Assembly: GCF_927798095.1 (NCBI RefSeq)
Contig: NZ_CAKMMF010000002.1
Span: 125,115 to 189,114 of the forward strand
From: Paenibacillus plantiphilus
GTDB lineage: Bacteria; Bacillota; Bacilli; Paenibacillales; Paenibacillaceae
DNA length: 64,000 nt
Direction: 5' to 3'
Below, piece after piece: positions 46,810 to 55,838 of this stretch (its first letter is position 1; each line of letters starts with the position of its first letter). Both the position numbers and the translations under genes were made by a program. The notes under the pieces were generated by a model. That model saw nothing but the letters and a program-made list of their open reading frames with translations. It was not told where the DNA came from and made no database searches.

Positions 46810-47358
46810 CTACAATGCTTGAGTTTTCAAAGACTTTTCCAGACGTGCCAGCTTGCCGGACAGACTTCCATCGAACAGACGGTCGCCGATGCGCACCTGC
46901 ACACCGCCGAGCAATGCCGGATCCACGACTTGCTCCGCTACAATTTTCTTGCCTGCAACCGCACTGAACTTCTCTACGACTTTTGCCAGCTCGTCTGCGC
47001 TCAGCAGCTTCGCTGTATATACAGTTGCTTGCGCTTGTCCAAGCGCTTCACCTGCAATCTTCGTATAGGCTTCATATACTGCGCCAATCGCCTCATGGCG
47101 TCCGCGAGCAATAAGAAGCTCCAATGTATTCAGAACAGCATCGGATATTTTTCCGGATAACGCGCCTTTAATAAGGGCGGTTTTCTTCGTAGTGTCGATA
47201 TTCGGGAACCCAAGGAAGCTGCTGATTGACGCATCTCCTTCAAGTGCTTGAACGACGAGTTTCAGCTGTTGCTCGATATCTGCGATCGCATTCTGCTGCT
47301 GCGCAAGCTCGAACAACGCTTTAGCGTAGCGCTTGGCTACAACACTCTCGCGGCTCAT
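46810..47358 (-). CDS. atpH: ATP synthase delta subunit
   Basis: Peripheral-stalk subunit connecting F1 alpha to the b dimer. VAKRYAKALFELAQQ near the start is the usual N-terminal helical signature; the C-terminal part has VDPALLGGVQVRIGDRLFDGS, the family signature. 182 aa. Overlaps atpF by 4 bases. Confidence 0.95.
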   Translation of the reverse strand: MSRESVVAKRYAKALFELAQQQNAIADIEQQLKLVVQALEGDASISSFLGFPNIDTTKKTALIKGALSGKISDAVLNTLELLIARGRHEAIGAVYEAYTKIAGEALGQAQATVYTAKLLSADELAKVVEKFSAVAGKKIVAEQVVDPALLGGVQVRIGDRLFDGSLSGKLARLEKSLKTQAL

Positions 47359-47849
47359 TTGCTTCCAACCTCTTTCAAGTATTGGTCAACAAGCTGCTCC
47401 TGCGATTTCTCGTCGATTTGTTTCTCGATAATTTTCGAAGCGATCATAACAGACATGCCGCCCACTTGGCTGCGCAATGCTGCAATCGCTTTATTTTTCT
47501 CGCTATCGATATCCTTAACTGCCTCGTCCTTCAGACGACCAGCTTCAGCTTTCGCAGCATTCATGATGTCGTCTGCTTGCTTCGAGCTTGTAACTTTAGC
47601 GGACTCAATAATCTCGTAAGCTTCCTTGCGTGCTTGCTCAAGCGCTTTTTTCTGCTCTTCAAGATGCTCGCCAGCTTGCTTGCGGCTCTCTTCAGCAGTA
47701 CTCAATTGCTCTTGAACGAGCTTCTTGCGTTGTTCCATAATACCCATCAATGGTCCGAATGCATATTTGCTAAGGAGCCATAACAGCGCGAGGAACGCGA
47801 TCATTGTAAATACGGTCGATTCCCATACAAATTTATCCATGTATGACAC
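47355..47849 (-). CDS. atpF: ATP synthase b subunit
   Basis: Peripheral-stalk subunit: one N-terminal membrane helix (residues about 8-28) followed by a long, charged, Ala/Glu/Lys-rich helix to the C-terminus that dimerises. 164 aa, typical of the Bacillales b subunit. It starts about 90 bases after atpE. Confidence 0.95.
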   Translation of the reverse strand: MSYMDKFVWESTVFTMIAFLALLWLLSKYAFGPLMGIMEQRKKLVQEQLSTAEESRKQAGEHLEEQKKALEQARKEAYEIIESAKVTSSKQADDIMNAAKAEAGRLKDEAVKDIDSEKNKAIAALRSQVGGMSVMIASKIIEKQIDEKSQEQLVDQYLKEVGSK

Positions 47850-47939
47850 TCCTTTCTTCGTTCATTGCTTAATTGATGTGCCAATCAAAACGAAGGCGTG
47901 GATGGCATAGGCCAACCGCGCCAACCGTTATATGGAAAC

Positions 47940-48170
<231 letters not shown>

Positions 48171-48261
48171 CTAAAAAAGGTTATTTTTTGTTTTGCTTGT
48201 ATATAGTGATTCCCGCCTTGCGCGAGGCGCTCGGTACAGCCGGGAAATTAAGCACCTTGCC

Positions 48262-49029
48262 TTAGTGATCCTCGTCATGCACGGTTGCTTGCGAGATATA
48301 CACCATCGTTAGAATTGTGAAAAGGAACGCTTGAATCCCACCGACAAAAATACTGAATCCCTGCCATACGGCCATTAACGGGATACCTATCCATCCCAGC
48401 ATGAGAATTGTCGAAATAAGTACCTCGCCGGCAAAAATATTCGCGTACAAACGCAGCGAAAGCGTAAGCGGCTTGGAAAGCTCTTTCATAATGTTCAGCG
48501 GGAAAAAGATCGGGAACGGTTCAAAGTAGTGCTTCAGATAATGCTTCGTATTCTTCGTCACACCGAGAAAGTGAACCAGGAAGATAACGATAATCGCCAG
48601 TCCTGCCGTTACGGACAAGTCCGCTGTCGGAGACTTCCACCATGCGATATGGGCATGTCCATCGTATTTGGTAATATCAGCTTCGGTTACGACTACCGAG
48701 CCTGCGATTTCCAACGGTTCATGATGCTCTGTCACGATACCGAACGGAAGACCGAGAAGGTTCGATATAAAGATGAACATAATCAACGTAATCCCAAGAT
48801 TGATGAAGTGCTTCGCCTTGCTGAGCGGCATCGTGCTAGCTACGGTGTCGTGTACGAACTCGATAACCCACTCCATAAAGTTCTGCATCTTCGAGGGATT
48901 GTGAACAGACAGATTGCTCACGGCTACCCGCGCGATAATGAATACGATTAAGCAGGATACGATGACCGCGATCCATGTGGAGAGATCAATGTGAAAACCT
49001 GCAACCTCAATTACCGGAAATATATGCAT
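48262..49029 (-). CDS. atpB: ATP synthase a subunit
   Basis: Stator membrane subunit of F0 that carries the half channels for protons. The essential arginine lies in LTLSLRLYANIFAGEVL (about residue 195), with the conserved acidic and histidine residues in the last helices (GGIQAFLFTILTMVYISQA). 255 aa, six helices, with a loop around residues 110-135 rich in Glu, Asp and His. Confidence 0.95.
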   Translation of the reverse strand: MHIFPVIEVAGFHIDLSTWIAVIVSCLIVFIIARVAVSNLSVHNPSKMQNFMEWVIEFVHDTVASTMPLSKAKHFINLGITLIMFIFISNLLGLPFGIVTEHHEPLEIAGSVVVTEADITKYDGHAHIAWWKSPTADLSVTAGLAIIVIFLVHFLGVTKNTKHYLKHYFEPFPIFFPLNIMKELSKPLTLSLRLYANIFAGEVLISTILMLGWIGIPLMAVWQGFSIFVGGIQAFLFTILTMVYISQATVHDEDH

Positions 49030-49038
49030 ATTGTGTTT

Positions 49039-49419
49039 TCACCCCTTTCCGCTGCTGCGCTTGGAATAAGTAACGATACCAATCAGAAAAACCATTATCT
49101 GTACATAAAAGGCTGCGGACAAGGTCGCTGCGACATTCAGATGTTGCGGAAACTTGTTGGCAATCATGACGACTAACAGTACGGTGGCAAGCCTTCCTGC
49201 CAAACCAAGGCTCATCTTCCTCGGACCCTGTTCGACTGTTATGCGGCCAATGTAATCAATACGCCGGCGCAATAGCAGCCCGTTGAACAGACTGGCTCCG
49301 CAGCCCAGCACAATACCTGCTGCAACCGCTCTGCCATCCGGAACGAAAGCCCAGACTACCGTGAATAGCGACATCATGTAAAGAGCCGATCGCATTGCTT
49401 TCTTCAAGATTTCATCCAT
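49039..49419 (-). CDS. atpI: ATP synthase protein I
   Basis: 126-residue membrane protein with four hydrophobic helices, in the atpI position before atpB. AtpI proteins help assemble the c ring but are poorly conserved, so the assignment rests on size, topology and place. It overlaps atpZ by 8 bases and precedes atpB by 9 bases. Confidence 0.85.
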   Translation of the reverse strand: MDEILKKAMRSALYMMSLFTVVWAFVPDGRAVAAGIVLGCGASLFNGLLLRRRIDYIGRITVEQGPRKMSLGLAGRLATVLLVVMIANKFPQHLNVAATLSAAFYVQIMVFLIGIVTYSKRSSGKG

Positions 49420-49633
49420 CGGTGTCCTCCATTATGAGCCTGACCAGTAAGACACAGGATAAAATGCCTGCCGCTACGCCAACAAGCACACCGCCTATCA
49501 TCCAGCCTGGCGAGTCTCCAAACAACGTGCCGACATAATAGCCCAAGAAGATGCAAATTGCGAAGTCTAACCCCATTACGCCGACGAGCCCTGCAGCTCG
49601 CCACGGATTGTCTCCGCTACCCTTTTTTTTCAT
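49412..49633 (-). CDS. atpZ: AtpZ/AtpI-type small membrane protein
   Basis: About 73 residues with two membrane helices, the first with the family motif GLDFAICIFLGYYVGT and the second GWMIGGVLVGVAAG. AtpZ-type proteins precede atpI in many Firmicutes and may form a Mg/Ca-transporting or assembly factor with AtpI. Start chosen at the ATG 49633 (AGGGG eight bases upstream); a TTG at 49651 overlaps its own ribosome site. First gene of the atp operon, directly behind the promoter. Confidence 0.85.
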   Translation of the reverse strand: MKKKGSGDNPWRAAGLVGVMGLDFAICIFLGYYVGTLFGDSPGWMIGGVLVGVAAGILSCVLLVRLIMEDTDG

Positions 49634-49660
49634 GACATTTACCCCTGTCAACCCTCATAC

Positions 49661-49690
49661 ATTTTATCGAAGCGGCATGACTTTTGTCAA
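49661..49690 (-). promoter_or_regulatory. Sigma-A promoter of the atp operon
   Basis: Minus strand: TTGACA (49685-49690), an 18-base spacer, and TAAAAT (49661-49666). The -35 is perfect and the -10 matches five of six. The 5' leader to atpZ would be only about 20 bases. Confidence 0.75.
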
Positions 49691-49731
49691 TTGATATAAA
49701 TTCAAACATTTAGTGAACGGTATGCCGCAAA

Positions 49732-49750
49732 GCCTTGATGTATCAAGGTT
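49732..49750. terminator. Short hairpin between wecB and the atp operon
   Basis: CCTTGAT/ATCAAGG (49733-49739 with 49742-49748) forms a 7-base stem, followed on the plus strand by TTTTA and on the minus strand by CTTTG. It may be a weak terminator for wecB, or part of a regulatory element. A second small palindrome, TACAGT/ACTGTA, lies nearby at 49768-49783. Confidence 0.35.
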
Positions 49751-49823
49751 TTACCGCCCACCAAACCGTACAGTAGCACTGTATGCTGTAACCTTCTCCA
49801 TCAGCCCTGCCATACCGTCCAAA

Positions 49824-50972
49824 CTATGAACGTTGTGTGAACGGCTGAGGGCGCTCGCTTGTCCGTCCAAAATGATGCAGAATCGCTTCAACAATCCTTA
49901 CAGACGCTTGTCCGTCGCCATATGGATTAGCGGCCTTGCTCATTCGGTCGTACAGTGCAGAATCTGTCAAAAGCGCATAGGCTCTGTCGAATACGAGCGC
50001 CTCATCCGTACCAACCAGCTCAAGCGTGCCGGCTTCGATTCCTTCGGGACGTTCTGTTGTATCACGCAGCACCAGTGTTGGCACGCCGAACGAAGGCGCC
50101 TCCTCCTGCATGCCGCCCGAGTCCGTCATAATCATGTAGGCATGCGGATAAATATTATGGAACTCGAATACGTCCAGCGGCTCAATCAGCTTGATTCGCG
50201 GATGGCTGCCGAGAATTTCATTGGCGGGCTCGCGAACAGCCGGGTTCGGGTGAACCGCGTAGACGATCGCTACATCCTCGAACGCATCCGCAATTCGTTT
50301 GACCGCACGGAAAATATTGCGATGCGGCTCGCCCAGCGATTCACGCCTGTGAGCTGTCATCAGAATCATCCGCTTGCCCTGCGCCCAGTCAATAACGGGG
50401 TGGGAGAACGACTGGTCTACCGTATATTGGAATACATCCGTCGCCGTATTGCCTGTCACATAGATGGCAGCCTCCGACTTATTCTCCTTGCGCAGATTGC
50501 CAGCCGACCAATCTGTCGGCGCAAAATGGACATCAGACAGCACGCCAGCAAGCTGACGGTTCATTTCCTCAGGGTACGGAGACAGCTTATTCCAGGTACG
50601 AAGACCTGCCTCTACATGGCCAACCTGTATTTGCTGAAGGAATGACGCATAGCTGGCGAGGAAGGTCGTCTGGGTATCGCCATGCACCAGCACGATATCC
50701 GGCTTGGCCTCGCGAAGAATCGGTTCAAGCCCTTCCAGCACGCGCACCGTCGTCTCTGTCAGCGTCTGCCGATCCTTCATCACATTCAGATCATAATCCG
50801 GCTCTATCTTGAAGAACTCAAGCACCTGGTCAAGAATTGCCCGATGCTGTGCGGTCACGCATACGATTGACTCGATCTCATCCCCATGCTTCTCCAGCTC
50901 CAGTACAAGCGGAGCCATCTTTACTGCCTCTGGACGCGTTCCAAAAATAGTCATTACTTTAAGTTTAGCCAA
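49824..50972 (-). CDS. wecB: UDP-N-acetylglucosamine 2-epimerase (non-hydrolysing)
   Basis: Interconverts UDP-GlcNAc and UDP-ManNAc; ManNAc feeds teichoic-acid linkage units and other cell-wall polymers (mnaA in Bacillus). Signatures: GTRPEAVKMAPL at the N-terminus, VTAQHRAILDQVL, VHGDTQTTFLASYA, HVEAGLRTWN and TDSGGMQEEAP. The start is a TTG at 50972, placed nine bases after AGGAG. 382 aa, normal length. Often found between upp and atp genes in this group of bacteria. Confidence 0.93.
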   Translation of the reverse strand: MAKLKVMTIFGTRPEAVKMAPLVLELEKHGDEIESIVCVTAQHRAILDQVLEFFKIEPDYDLNVMKDRQTLTETTVRVLEGLEPILREAKPDIVLVHGDTQTTFLASYASFLQQIQVGHVEAGLRTWNKLSPYPEEMNRQLAGVLSDVHFAPTDWSAGNLRKENKSEAAIYVTGNTATDVFQYTVDQSFSHPVIDWAQGKRMILMTAHRRESLGEPHRNIFRAVKRIADAFEDVAIVYAVHPNPAVREPANEILGSHPRIKLIEPLDVFEFHNIYPHAYMIMTDSGGMQEEAPSFGVPTLVLRDTTERPEGIEAGTLELVGTDEALVFDRAYALLTDSALYDRMSKAANPYGDGQASVRIVEAILHHFGRTSERPQPFTQRS

Positions 50973-51043
50973 TGAAAGTCACTCCTATTAAAACTGATTC
51001 ATTTTTCAACCATATCTCTGGTTCATGCAGGATCGCGAAACAT

Positions 51044-51673
51044 CTACTTGGTTCCGAACATCCGGTCACCGGCGTCACCAAGTCCGGGCACGATGTAACC
51101 GTGTTCATCAAGCCGCTCGTCCAGTGCCGCAATATAGATATCCACGTCAGGATGCGCCTTCTGAACAACAGCGACACCTTCCGGCGCTGCAATCAGGCAC
51201 ATCAGCTTGATCTGGACGCAGCCGCGCTGCTTCAACGTATCAATGGCCGCGCAAGCGGAGCCTCCTGTCGCCAGCATAGGATCAATGACAATAAGCATCC
51301 GTTCTGTCGCATCAGACGGCAAGTTCACATAATATTCAACCGGCTCCAGCGTGTCAGGGTGACGGAATAATCCAATGTGGCCTACCTTGGCTGAAGGAAT
51401 CAGCTTCAGAATGCCATCGACCATGCCTAGTCCTGCGCGCAGTATGGGGATCAGACCCAGCATACGACCGGAGACGACATTGCCAACTGCTTCCGTAACC
51501 GGAGTTGATACCGGAACAGCCTGGAGAGGGACATCTCTTGTCAGCTCATAAGCCATCAAGGTCGCCACTTCATCAACAAGCTCCCGAAAATCCTTCGTAT
51601 TTGTACTTTTATCACGTATGTGTGTCAGCTTGTGCTGAATGAGCGGATGGTCACAAACTGTAAGTTTGCCCAT
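51044..51673 (-). CDS. upp: Uracil phosphoribosyltransferase
   Basis: Pyrimidine salvage: uracil + PRPP to [23 protein letters not shown] at the start, the PRPP-binding loop in [16 protein letters not shown] (residues about 128-143), and the C-terminal [16 protein letters not shown] for uracil binding. The ATG at 51673 has GGAGGG upstream; the longer frame is rejected. 209 aa, normal. A 72-base gap separates it from wecB, with no clear terminator. Confidence 0.97.
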   Translation of the reverse strand: MGKLTVCDHPLIQHKLTHIRDKSTNTKDFRELVDEVATLMAYELTRDVPLQAVPVSTPVTEAVGNVVSGRMLGLIPILRAGLGMVDGILKLIPSAKVGHIGLFRHPDTLEPVEYYVNLPSDATERMLIVIDPMLATGGSACAAIDTLKQRGCVQIKLMCLIAAPEGVAVVQKAHPDVDIYIAALDERLDEHGYIVPGLGDAGDRMFGTK

Positions 51674-51749
51674 ATGTATCACCCTCCTGTGAAGACTGCT
51701 TCGCCTGCGGATTCGCAACCTGTTTTACAATTCAATCACAACCTTGTTT

Positions 51750-51758
51750 ATTATAGCA
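51750..51758 (-). promoter_or_regulatory. Promoter of upp (extended -10)
   Basis: TGCTATAAT on the minus strand: a perfect TATAAT (51750-51755) with TG one base upstream. No good -35 is present. The leader would be about 70 bases. Confidence 0.5.
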
Positions 51759-51822
51759 TCGGATGCTTCATTCTGCACACTTCCAGGGGGCTTGAATTAT
51801 GAATACAAGCAAAGAACAGGCT

Positions 51823-52068
51823 GGTATTTCCGCCTTATGGAGATAGCTGAAGAGCATTTTGCTATGCTTTGGCATCTGTAAGGTGGTTTTTCAGCGTTAC
51901 AGCGCGCCTCACTCCTCTTTTCCGTGCTGTAACGCGGTATTTCCGCCTTATGGAGATAACCGAAGGGCATTCTGCTATGCTTTGGCATCTGTAAGAAGGT
52001 TTTTCAGCGTTACAGCGCGCCTCACTCCTCTTTTCCGTGCTGTAACGCGGTATTTCCGCCTTATGGAG
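51823..52068. repeat. 113-bp tandem repeat with internal palindromes
   Basis: Two almost identical 113-base units (51823-51935 and 51936-52048) and the first 20 bases of a third. Each has a 10-base inverted repeat GCGTTACAGC/GCTGTAACGC around 22 bases (51894-51935; 52007-52048). The two copies differ at few positions. The units are open in one minus-strand frame, giving spurious 60-90 residue frames without ribosome sites. Confidence 0.95.
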
Positions 52069-52200
52069 CAAATATCTGTACTGACTTTCTCTATAGTCTG
52101 ACTTTATACGAAAACAGAAAGTAACTCCCAACTCCCATTTTCATTCTGGGAGGCCGCACCAACAACATCATAAGAGTTTTTACAGGTAAATAACTTGAAA

Positions 52201-52227
52201 TGTCCGCTATGTCCGCTATGTCCGCTA
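52201..52227. repeat. 9-bp tandem repeat, three copies
   Basis: TGTCCGCTA occurs three times head to tail, followed by a partial fourth. Confidence 0.85.
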
Positions 52228-52446
52228 TGGGCGTGTTAGCTGTCTTTGGCAGGTAACGAAGATGGTAGCAAACGGCTCATCCACTCATGCAGAACGTCCG
52301 TTGCGATTATCCCTGTAGACTTTCTCAACAGCATGAAAGAAGCATACAACTCGTTCATACGCAAAATAGCGCCCCCCCTATTACTGGAGACGCCGATTCA
52401 CATGTATGTGCGAGCATATTTCTCAGCAGGCACTTTCCGCTGCTCT

Positions 52447-52494
52447 CATGCATGTCTCAATACATGTCTGAATACATGTCTGAATACATGTCTA
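52447..52494. repeat. 12-bp tandem repeat, about four copies
   Basis: Units close to AATACATGTCTG at 52459, 52471 and 52483 with a degenerate copy before them. ACATGT is itself palindromic. It lies about 75 bases after the stop of the gene ending at 52571. Confidence 0.85.
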
Positions 52495-52570
52495 AATGTA
52501 TGGTCTGCATATCCGAATGCATGTCTGCCTTTCTGCATGCCCGTATGTCTGTCTGCAGTCTGCCCATTGC

Positions 52571-53656
52571 CTAGCTGCTGCACCCGCCCCCACCACAGCT
52601 GCTGCCGCATGAGGAGCCTCCGCCTGAAGAGTCGCCGCCAGAGGAGCCCCCGCAGCCGCTATTCGAGCCGTCATTGCCGCTGCCCTTGTCATCGCTGCCG
52701 TATACAGCTGGGGAGCTCCCACAGCTGCTGTTGTTGGTCACATCCCGCTGCTCCTTCGTTTGCGCGCCATCCATCTGCTGGATGAATTTATCCTCGGAAT
52801 CCATCGAAGCAAAAAACAACGCACCCGATAATATGCCTGTCATATAAACAGGGTCGCCCCAATTGGCGGTATCATTCGCAGAATTCCTATCGGCGGGTCT
52901 ACGGTCCAGCGCTGCTCTCGCCAGCGACGAGCCCCGCTCGATCAAATAATGCATCGCGCTGCGGAGATCCTCGAACTTCTCGGCTGCAGCAGTATTGAAG
53001 TGCCGCTCCAGCAGCTCTTCCCGGCTGTGTTCTTGCAGCTCTGCGATGCGTTCCTTGGACAGAGGCGTCCGATAGAACGCTCCCCACAGACGCGAGCTTG
53101 GCGCAGCAGCCTCGAACAGTTCACCATAAACCCAATCGAACCATGCTCTTTCGCCGGAATTCGGCTTACTTCCTGCCGCATGCGGTGCATGATGGATCAT
53201 GCTTCCGCATAATTGCTTGCCGAATTGCTCGTACTCCCAAGTAAACATGAGTATCTCATGCCATACATCATCCACTTTCGCACTGTACATCGGAACATTG
53301 CGCAGCAAAGCGCACATAAGAAAATATCGTTTCAGCTCAAACCATAACCAGTTCCACTCATCGTCACGAAGCCGGGGCTGCGCTTTGAGTACGCGATCCT
53401 TCACTCTCGCCTCAAAGTCAGAGGACAGCGCAGCTTCCAGCCGCTTCGCAGCCGAATGCGCGGGATGGCCCTCCGGCACTCCTAGCGCTACGGGAGGCTT
53501 GCTTGCAAAAACAGACGGCGAAATTCTCGATATCCTTGGCGATGACCCGCCGCCGACTCTTGACCCGCGATTCTTGCTGCTTGACCGAACGACAACAACC
53601 GAAATCATAACAATAAGAACGAATACGAAAAGTACAGCCACACCGCCTACACCCAT
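52571..53656 (-). CDS. Membrane-anchored glycine-rich-domain (GRDP-like) protein
   Basis: About 361 residues. An N-terminal membrane helix (residues about 5-25) is followed by a charged, probably cytoplasmic or extracellular region with KVDDVWHEILMFTWEYEQF and SMIHHAPH (about 140-175), the W-H-x4-F-T-x-E-Y and H-H pattern of the plant/bacterial GRDP-like family. The last 40 residues are very rich in Gly, Ser and Cys (seven Cys in pairs and singles), typical of the low-complexity tail in this family. Function unknown. The ATG at 53656 has AGGTGA five bases upstream; a GTG at 53665 is the alternative. Confidence 0.7.
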   Translation of the reverse strand: MGVGGVAVLFVFVLIVMISVVVVRSSSKNRGSRVGGGSSPRISRISPSVFASKPPVALGVPEGHPAHSAAKRLEAALSSDFEARVKDRVLKAQPRLRDDEWNWLWFELKRYFLMCALLRNVPMYSAKVDDVWHEILMFTWEYEQFGKQLCGSMIHHAPHAAGSKPNSGERAWFDWVYGELFEAAAPSSRLWGAFYRTPLSKERIAELQEHSREELLERHFNTAAAEKFEDLRSAMHYLIERGSSLARAALDRRPADRNSANDTANWGDPVYMTGILSGALFFASMDSEDKFIQQMDGAQTKEQRDVTNNSSCGSSPAVYGSDDKGSGNDGSNSGCGGSSGGDSSGGGSSCGSSCGGGGCSS

Positions 53657-53705
53657 ACGAATCACCTGCTTGTTATTGGTATAGCTCCATCATAGCATGA
53701 GAAAA

Positions 53706-53723
53706 GCAAGGGTCACACCCTTT
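53706..53723 (-). terminator. Possible weak terminator after the MerR-type gene
   Basis: AAGGGT/ACCCTT stem with a 3-base loop, followed on the minus strand by GCTTTTC, 17 bases after the stop of the regulator gene. The T-tract is short. Confidence 0.35.
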
Positions 53724-53739
53724 TTATGTAAAATATTCA

Positions 53740-54561
53740 CTATTCCATGTGAATGGGGATATACAAGTCAATTTCCGTATCCGCATGATCTGCGCCAAGG
53801 AAACGCGCATCATACAGTTCGTAATCGATCGCCTCTACCGGTACAAGGCCGTTTTGAGGGAGCAAGCATTCGTAGATCCCGCTCATAGTGTGTACGATCC
53901 CCTCGACATTGCCTTGATGGGAGAACACCGCATAAGATTGCTCAGGCACCTCAACCTTAACCATTCCATGCGGCACTTGCACTTCCACTTCCCCCACCTC
54001 AAATCCTGCGACATAAGTAAACAATCCATCCTTCCCCGGAATGCCCAGCCCATAGGATATATCCGGATTGACGATATGACTGACCTCATGCTCGCGCAAT
54101 TCAAACCGCTCCCACAAATCGCTTATACTGCCACCGCTGTCCGAGCTATGCCACTCCATCCCCACCACTGTAAAAGCCGTTCGCCTGACGATTCGCACCT
54201 CTCTATCCAGCTTGCCCGCGCTCCCCATGTCACTTAGAATCTGTTCGACATTATGAAGCAGAGCATGCTGCCTGGCAATTTCATCGCGAATGAGTTCTGC
54301 CTGCTCCTCCAGAATTCGCTTGATTCGCTCGTCATCATACAAAGCGCCGCAGCACTTAAGCTCGCGAATAATTCCAATTCCCACTTTCATTGATCGCAGA
54401 AAGAGAATGCGCTTTAATTCGTTCAGCTGCTGGGGCGCATAATAGCGATACAAATTGTCGCCCCCAACTTTTGCGGGTGCAAACAATCCAATCGCGTCGT
54501 AATGGCGCAGCGTTTTCGTGGAGACCCGGAAAATCCGGGCTAGTTGGCCAACCGTAAGCAT
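53740..54561 (-). CDS. MerR-family regulator with GyrI-like ligand-binding domain
   Basis: 273 residues. Residues 1-70 are a MerR winged helix: LTVGQLARIFRVSTKTLRHYD, then GLFAPAKVGGDNLYRYYAPQ; a linker helix (about 75-115) follows, and the C-terminal 150 residues (VRRTAFTVVGMEW to the end) resemble the GyrI/AraC-effector domain that binds small molecules, as in BmrR/BltR-like activators. Such proteins act on elongated promoters. It lies 22 bases after the BtrH-like gene, in the same direction. Target unknown. Confidence 0.85.
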   Translation of the reverse strand: MLTVGQLARIFRVSTKTLRHYDAIGLFAPAKVGGDNLYRYYAPQQLNELKRILFLRSMKVGIGIIRELKCCGALYDDERIKRILEEQAELIRDEIARQHALLHNVEQILSDMGSAGKLDREVRIVRRTAFTVVGMEWHSSDSGGSISDLWERFELREHEVSHIVNPDISYGLGIPGKDGLFTYVAGFEVGEVEVQVPHGMVKVEVPEQSYAVFSHQGNVEGIVHTMSGIYECLLPQNGLVPVEAIDYELYDARFLGADHADTEIDLYIPIHME

Positions 54562-54583
54562 TCGTCACCCCGCATCTGCTCTA

Positions 54584-55516
54584 TCATCGCAGCAGTTCTT
54601 CAACAATCTCCTCTTCAATAGCTGCAAGACGATTCAACGCCTGAGACAGCATGGACCAGTCCTCATGAGCAGCATGCGTATGGCATTCGCCAAAAACCAC
54701 CGCTTGCCGGGCTTTCAGCTCTGACAGCGCAGGTGCGAAATCCTTCAGGAAGTCAGCGGTGTCCATTGCTCTGCGCGCCCCAAGCTGGAACAGAAAGTGC
54801 TTCATGTTCCCAATACTATCGGGTGTCATGTCTCCTTTGCTTACTGCATCCGCGAATACTCGAATAGCAGCAGCATTCACAATCCTTCCATTCCGAGCAG
54901 CCCACTCTATCGTTCTACTGTACAAGTTTCTATAATATTTCATTGCTTGCTCGCGGATTTCCTGCAAGGACGGATGATTTATGCGCGTTGGCTGCGCCCA
55001 CATCCGATAGGGTCTGCGCTTCCACTGAATGTTCTCCGCCTTCCAGGCTTCAATTAAAGAGGCATGAGACAGCTTCACATGCGGATAGCCACCCGGATCA
55101 TGGATATAGATGAATTGATCGTCCATCCGGTGTGCCAGAACATAATGATCGCAACCGCCCAGGTAAGAATGATTGGGATTGTAGGTCAGCATCCCCATAT
55201 CTAGTGGCCCAATAACGACAGGCCCTTGCGAGAGCGCCTCTCGCAGAGCCGCCAACGGAGCACCATCCTCTTCTGATAGCGGCGGACTTCCAACTGCTGT
55301 AAAACCTAGCAGCTTCAACGCGTTATCGATTCCTGCATCCGGTGTGTGATCACCGTTGAACCAGGCAGCTTGCTGCGATTCCTCCCAAACTGCGCCAAAT
55401 CCGACACCTGTCAGCACTTCAATGACTGATGGGGAGATCCTTTCACCGATACTTTCAAGCAGCATAGCAGTAGAGTTCGCATAACAATAAGCTCCGTTCC
55501 CAATATAACTTACCAT
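54584..55516 (-). CDS. BtrH_N/C39-like putative cysteine hydrolase
   Basis: About 310 residues. The N-terminal half looks like a papain-type fold: a cysteine in AYCYANSTAML, histidine in GGCDHYVLAHRM and aspartate or asparagine in IYIHDPGGYP. This layout is shared by C39 peptidases and the acyltransferase BtrH of butirosin synthesis. The C-terminal half is helical and unassigned. Amide-bond transfer or cleavage on a small peptide or amine is plausible. The ATG at 55516 is about 11 bases after AAAGG; a GTG at 55525 is possible. Located upstream of the MerR gene, likely co-transcribed. Confidence 0.65.
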   Translation of the reverse strand: MVSYIGNGAYCYANSTAMLLESIGERISPSVIEVLTGVGFGAVWEESQQAAWFNGDHTPDAGIDNALKLLGFTAVGSPPLSEEDGAPLAALREALSQGPVVIGPLDMGMLTYNPNHSYLGGCDHYVLAHRMDDQFIYIHDPGGYPHVKLSHASLIEAWKAENIQWKRRPYRMWAQPTRINHPSLQEIREQAMKYYRNLYSRTIEWAARNGRIVNAAAIRVFADAVSKGDMTPDSIGNMKHFLFQLGARRAMDTADFLKDFAPALSELKARQAVVFGECHTHAAHEDWSMLSQALNRLAAIEEEIVEELLR

Positions 55517-55775
55517 CACATTCACAGCCTTTCTGTTGGGTTGAACTAATCATACAGCGTTTCCCCAAGGGGAAGGTCAAGCGTGCTAGCCATCTTCACA
55601 TAACCTCCTACGTAAATACATGCTGCACTTCCATTGTGCCATCCATTTCTGCGCGAGAACCATCCGCTTCCGCAACACCTCGATCCCCGGACTGTTCGTG
55701 CACTCGCGTTTAGGAGGACTATGCGCCCTCCTCTGAACGATATGCCCACTTGCAGTGGAGAGCGTCCAAGACATG

Positions 55776-55825
55776 CAAAAAAAGCTGCTCCCGCATCGTC
55801 TGATGAAAGACGGCAGGAGCAGCTT
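55776..55825 (-). terminator. Terminator of the rpiB-ywlG-glyA transcript
   Basis: A long stem of AAGCTGCTCC (and complement at 55816-55825) with an inner GACG/CGTC part, followed by a T-run on the minus strand. It begins 14 bases after the glyA stop. Confidence 0.9.
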
Positions 55826-55838
55826 TTAATCGCAAAGC

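Larger units (their letters stand above)
52069..52570. other. Gene-free, repeat-containing stretch
   Basis: No gene is supported in these 500 bases. They hold two short tandem arrays (52201-52227 and 52447-52494) and open frames that are by-products of the repeats. Confidence 0.5.

Noticed and set aside
46819-46967. Long open frames opposite the atp genes (for example 45912-46967 plus strand, 351 codons)
   Set aside because: They lie antisense to highly conserved atpA/atpH and are shadows caused by codon bias.
51674-51749. PyrR-type or other attenuator in the upp leader
   Set aside because: No terminator/antiterminator pair or PyrR-binding loop is visible in the roughly 70-base leader.
51797-52131. 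Small minus- and plus-strand open frames of 60-90 codons with repeated peptide blocks
   Set aside because: They are translations of the 113-bp tandem repeat in different frames, lack ribosome sites and do not resemble real proteins.
52246-52785. Plus-strand frame with CLNT repeats and Cys/Arg-rich end
   Set aside because: It is made by the 12-bp repeat and the antisense of the Gly/Cys-rich tail of the GRDP-like gene.
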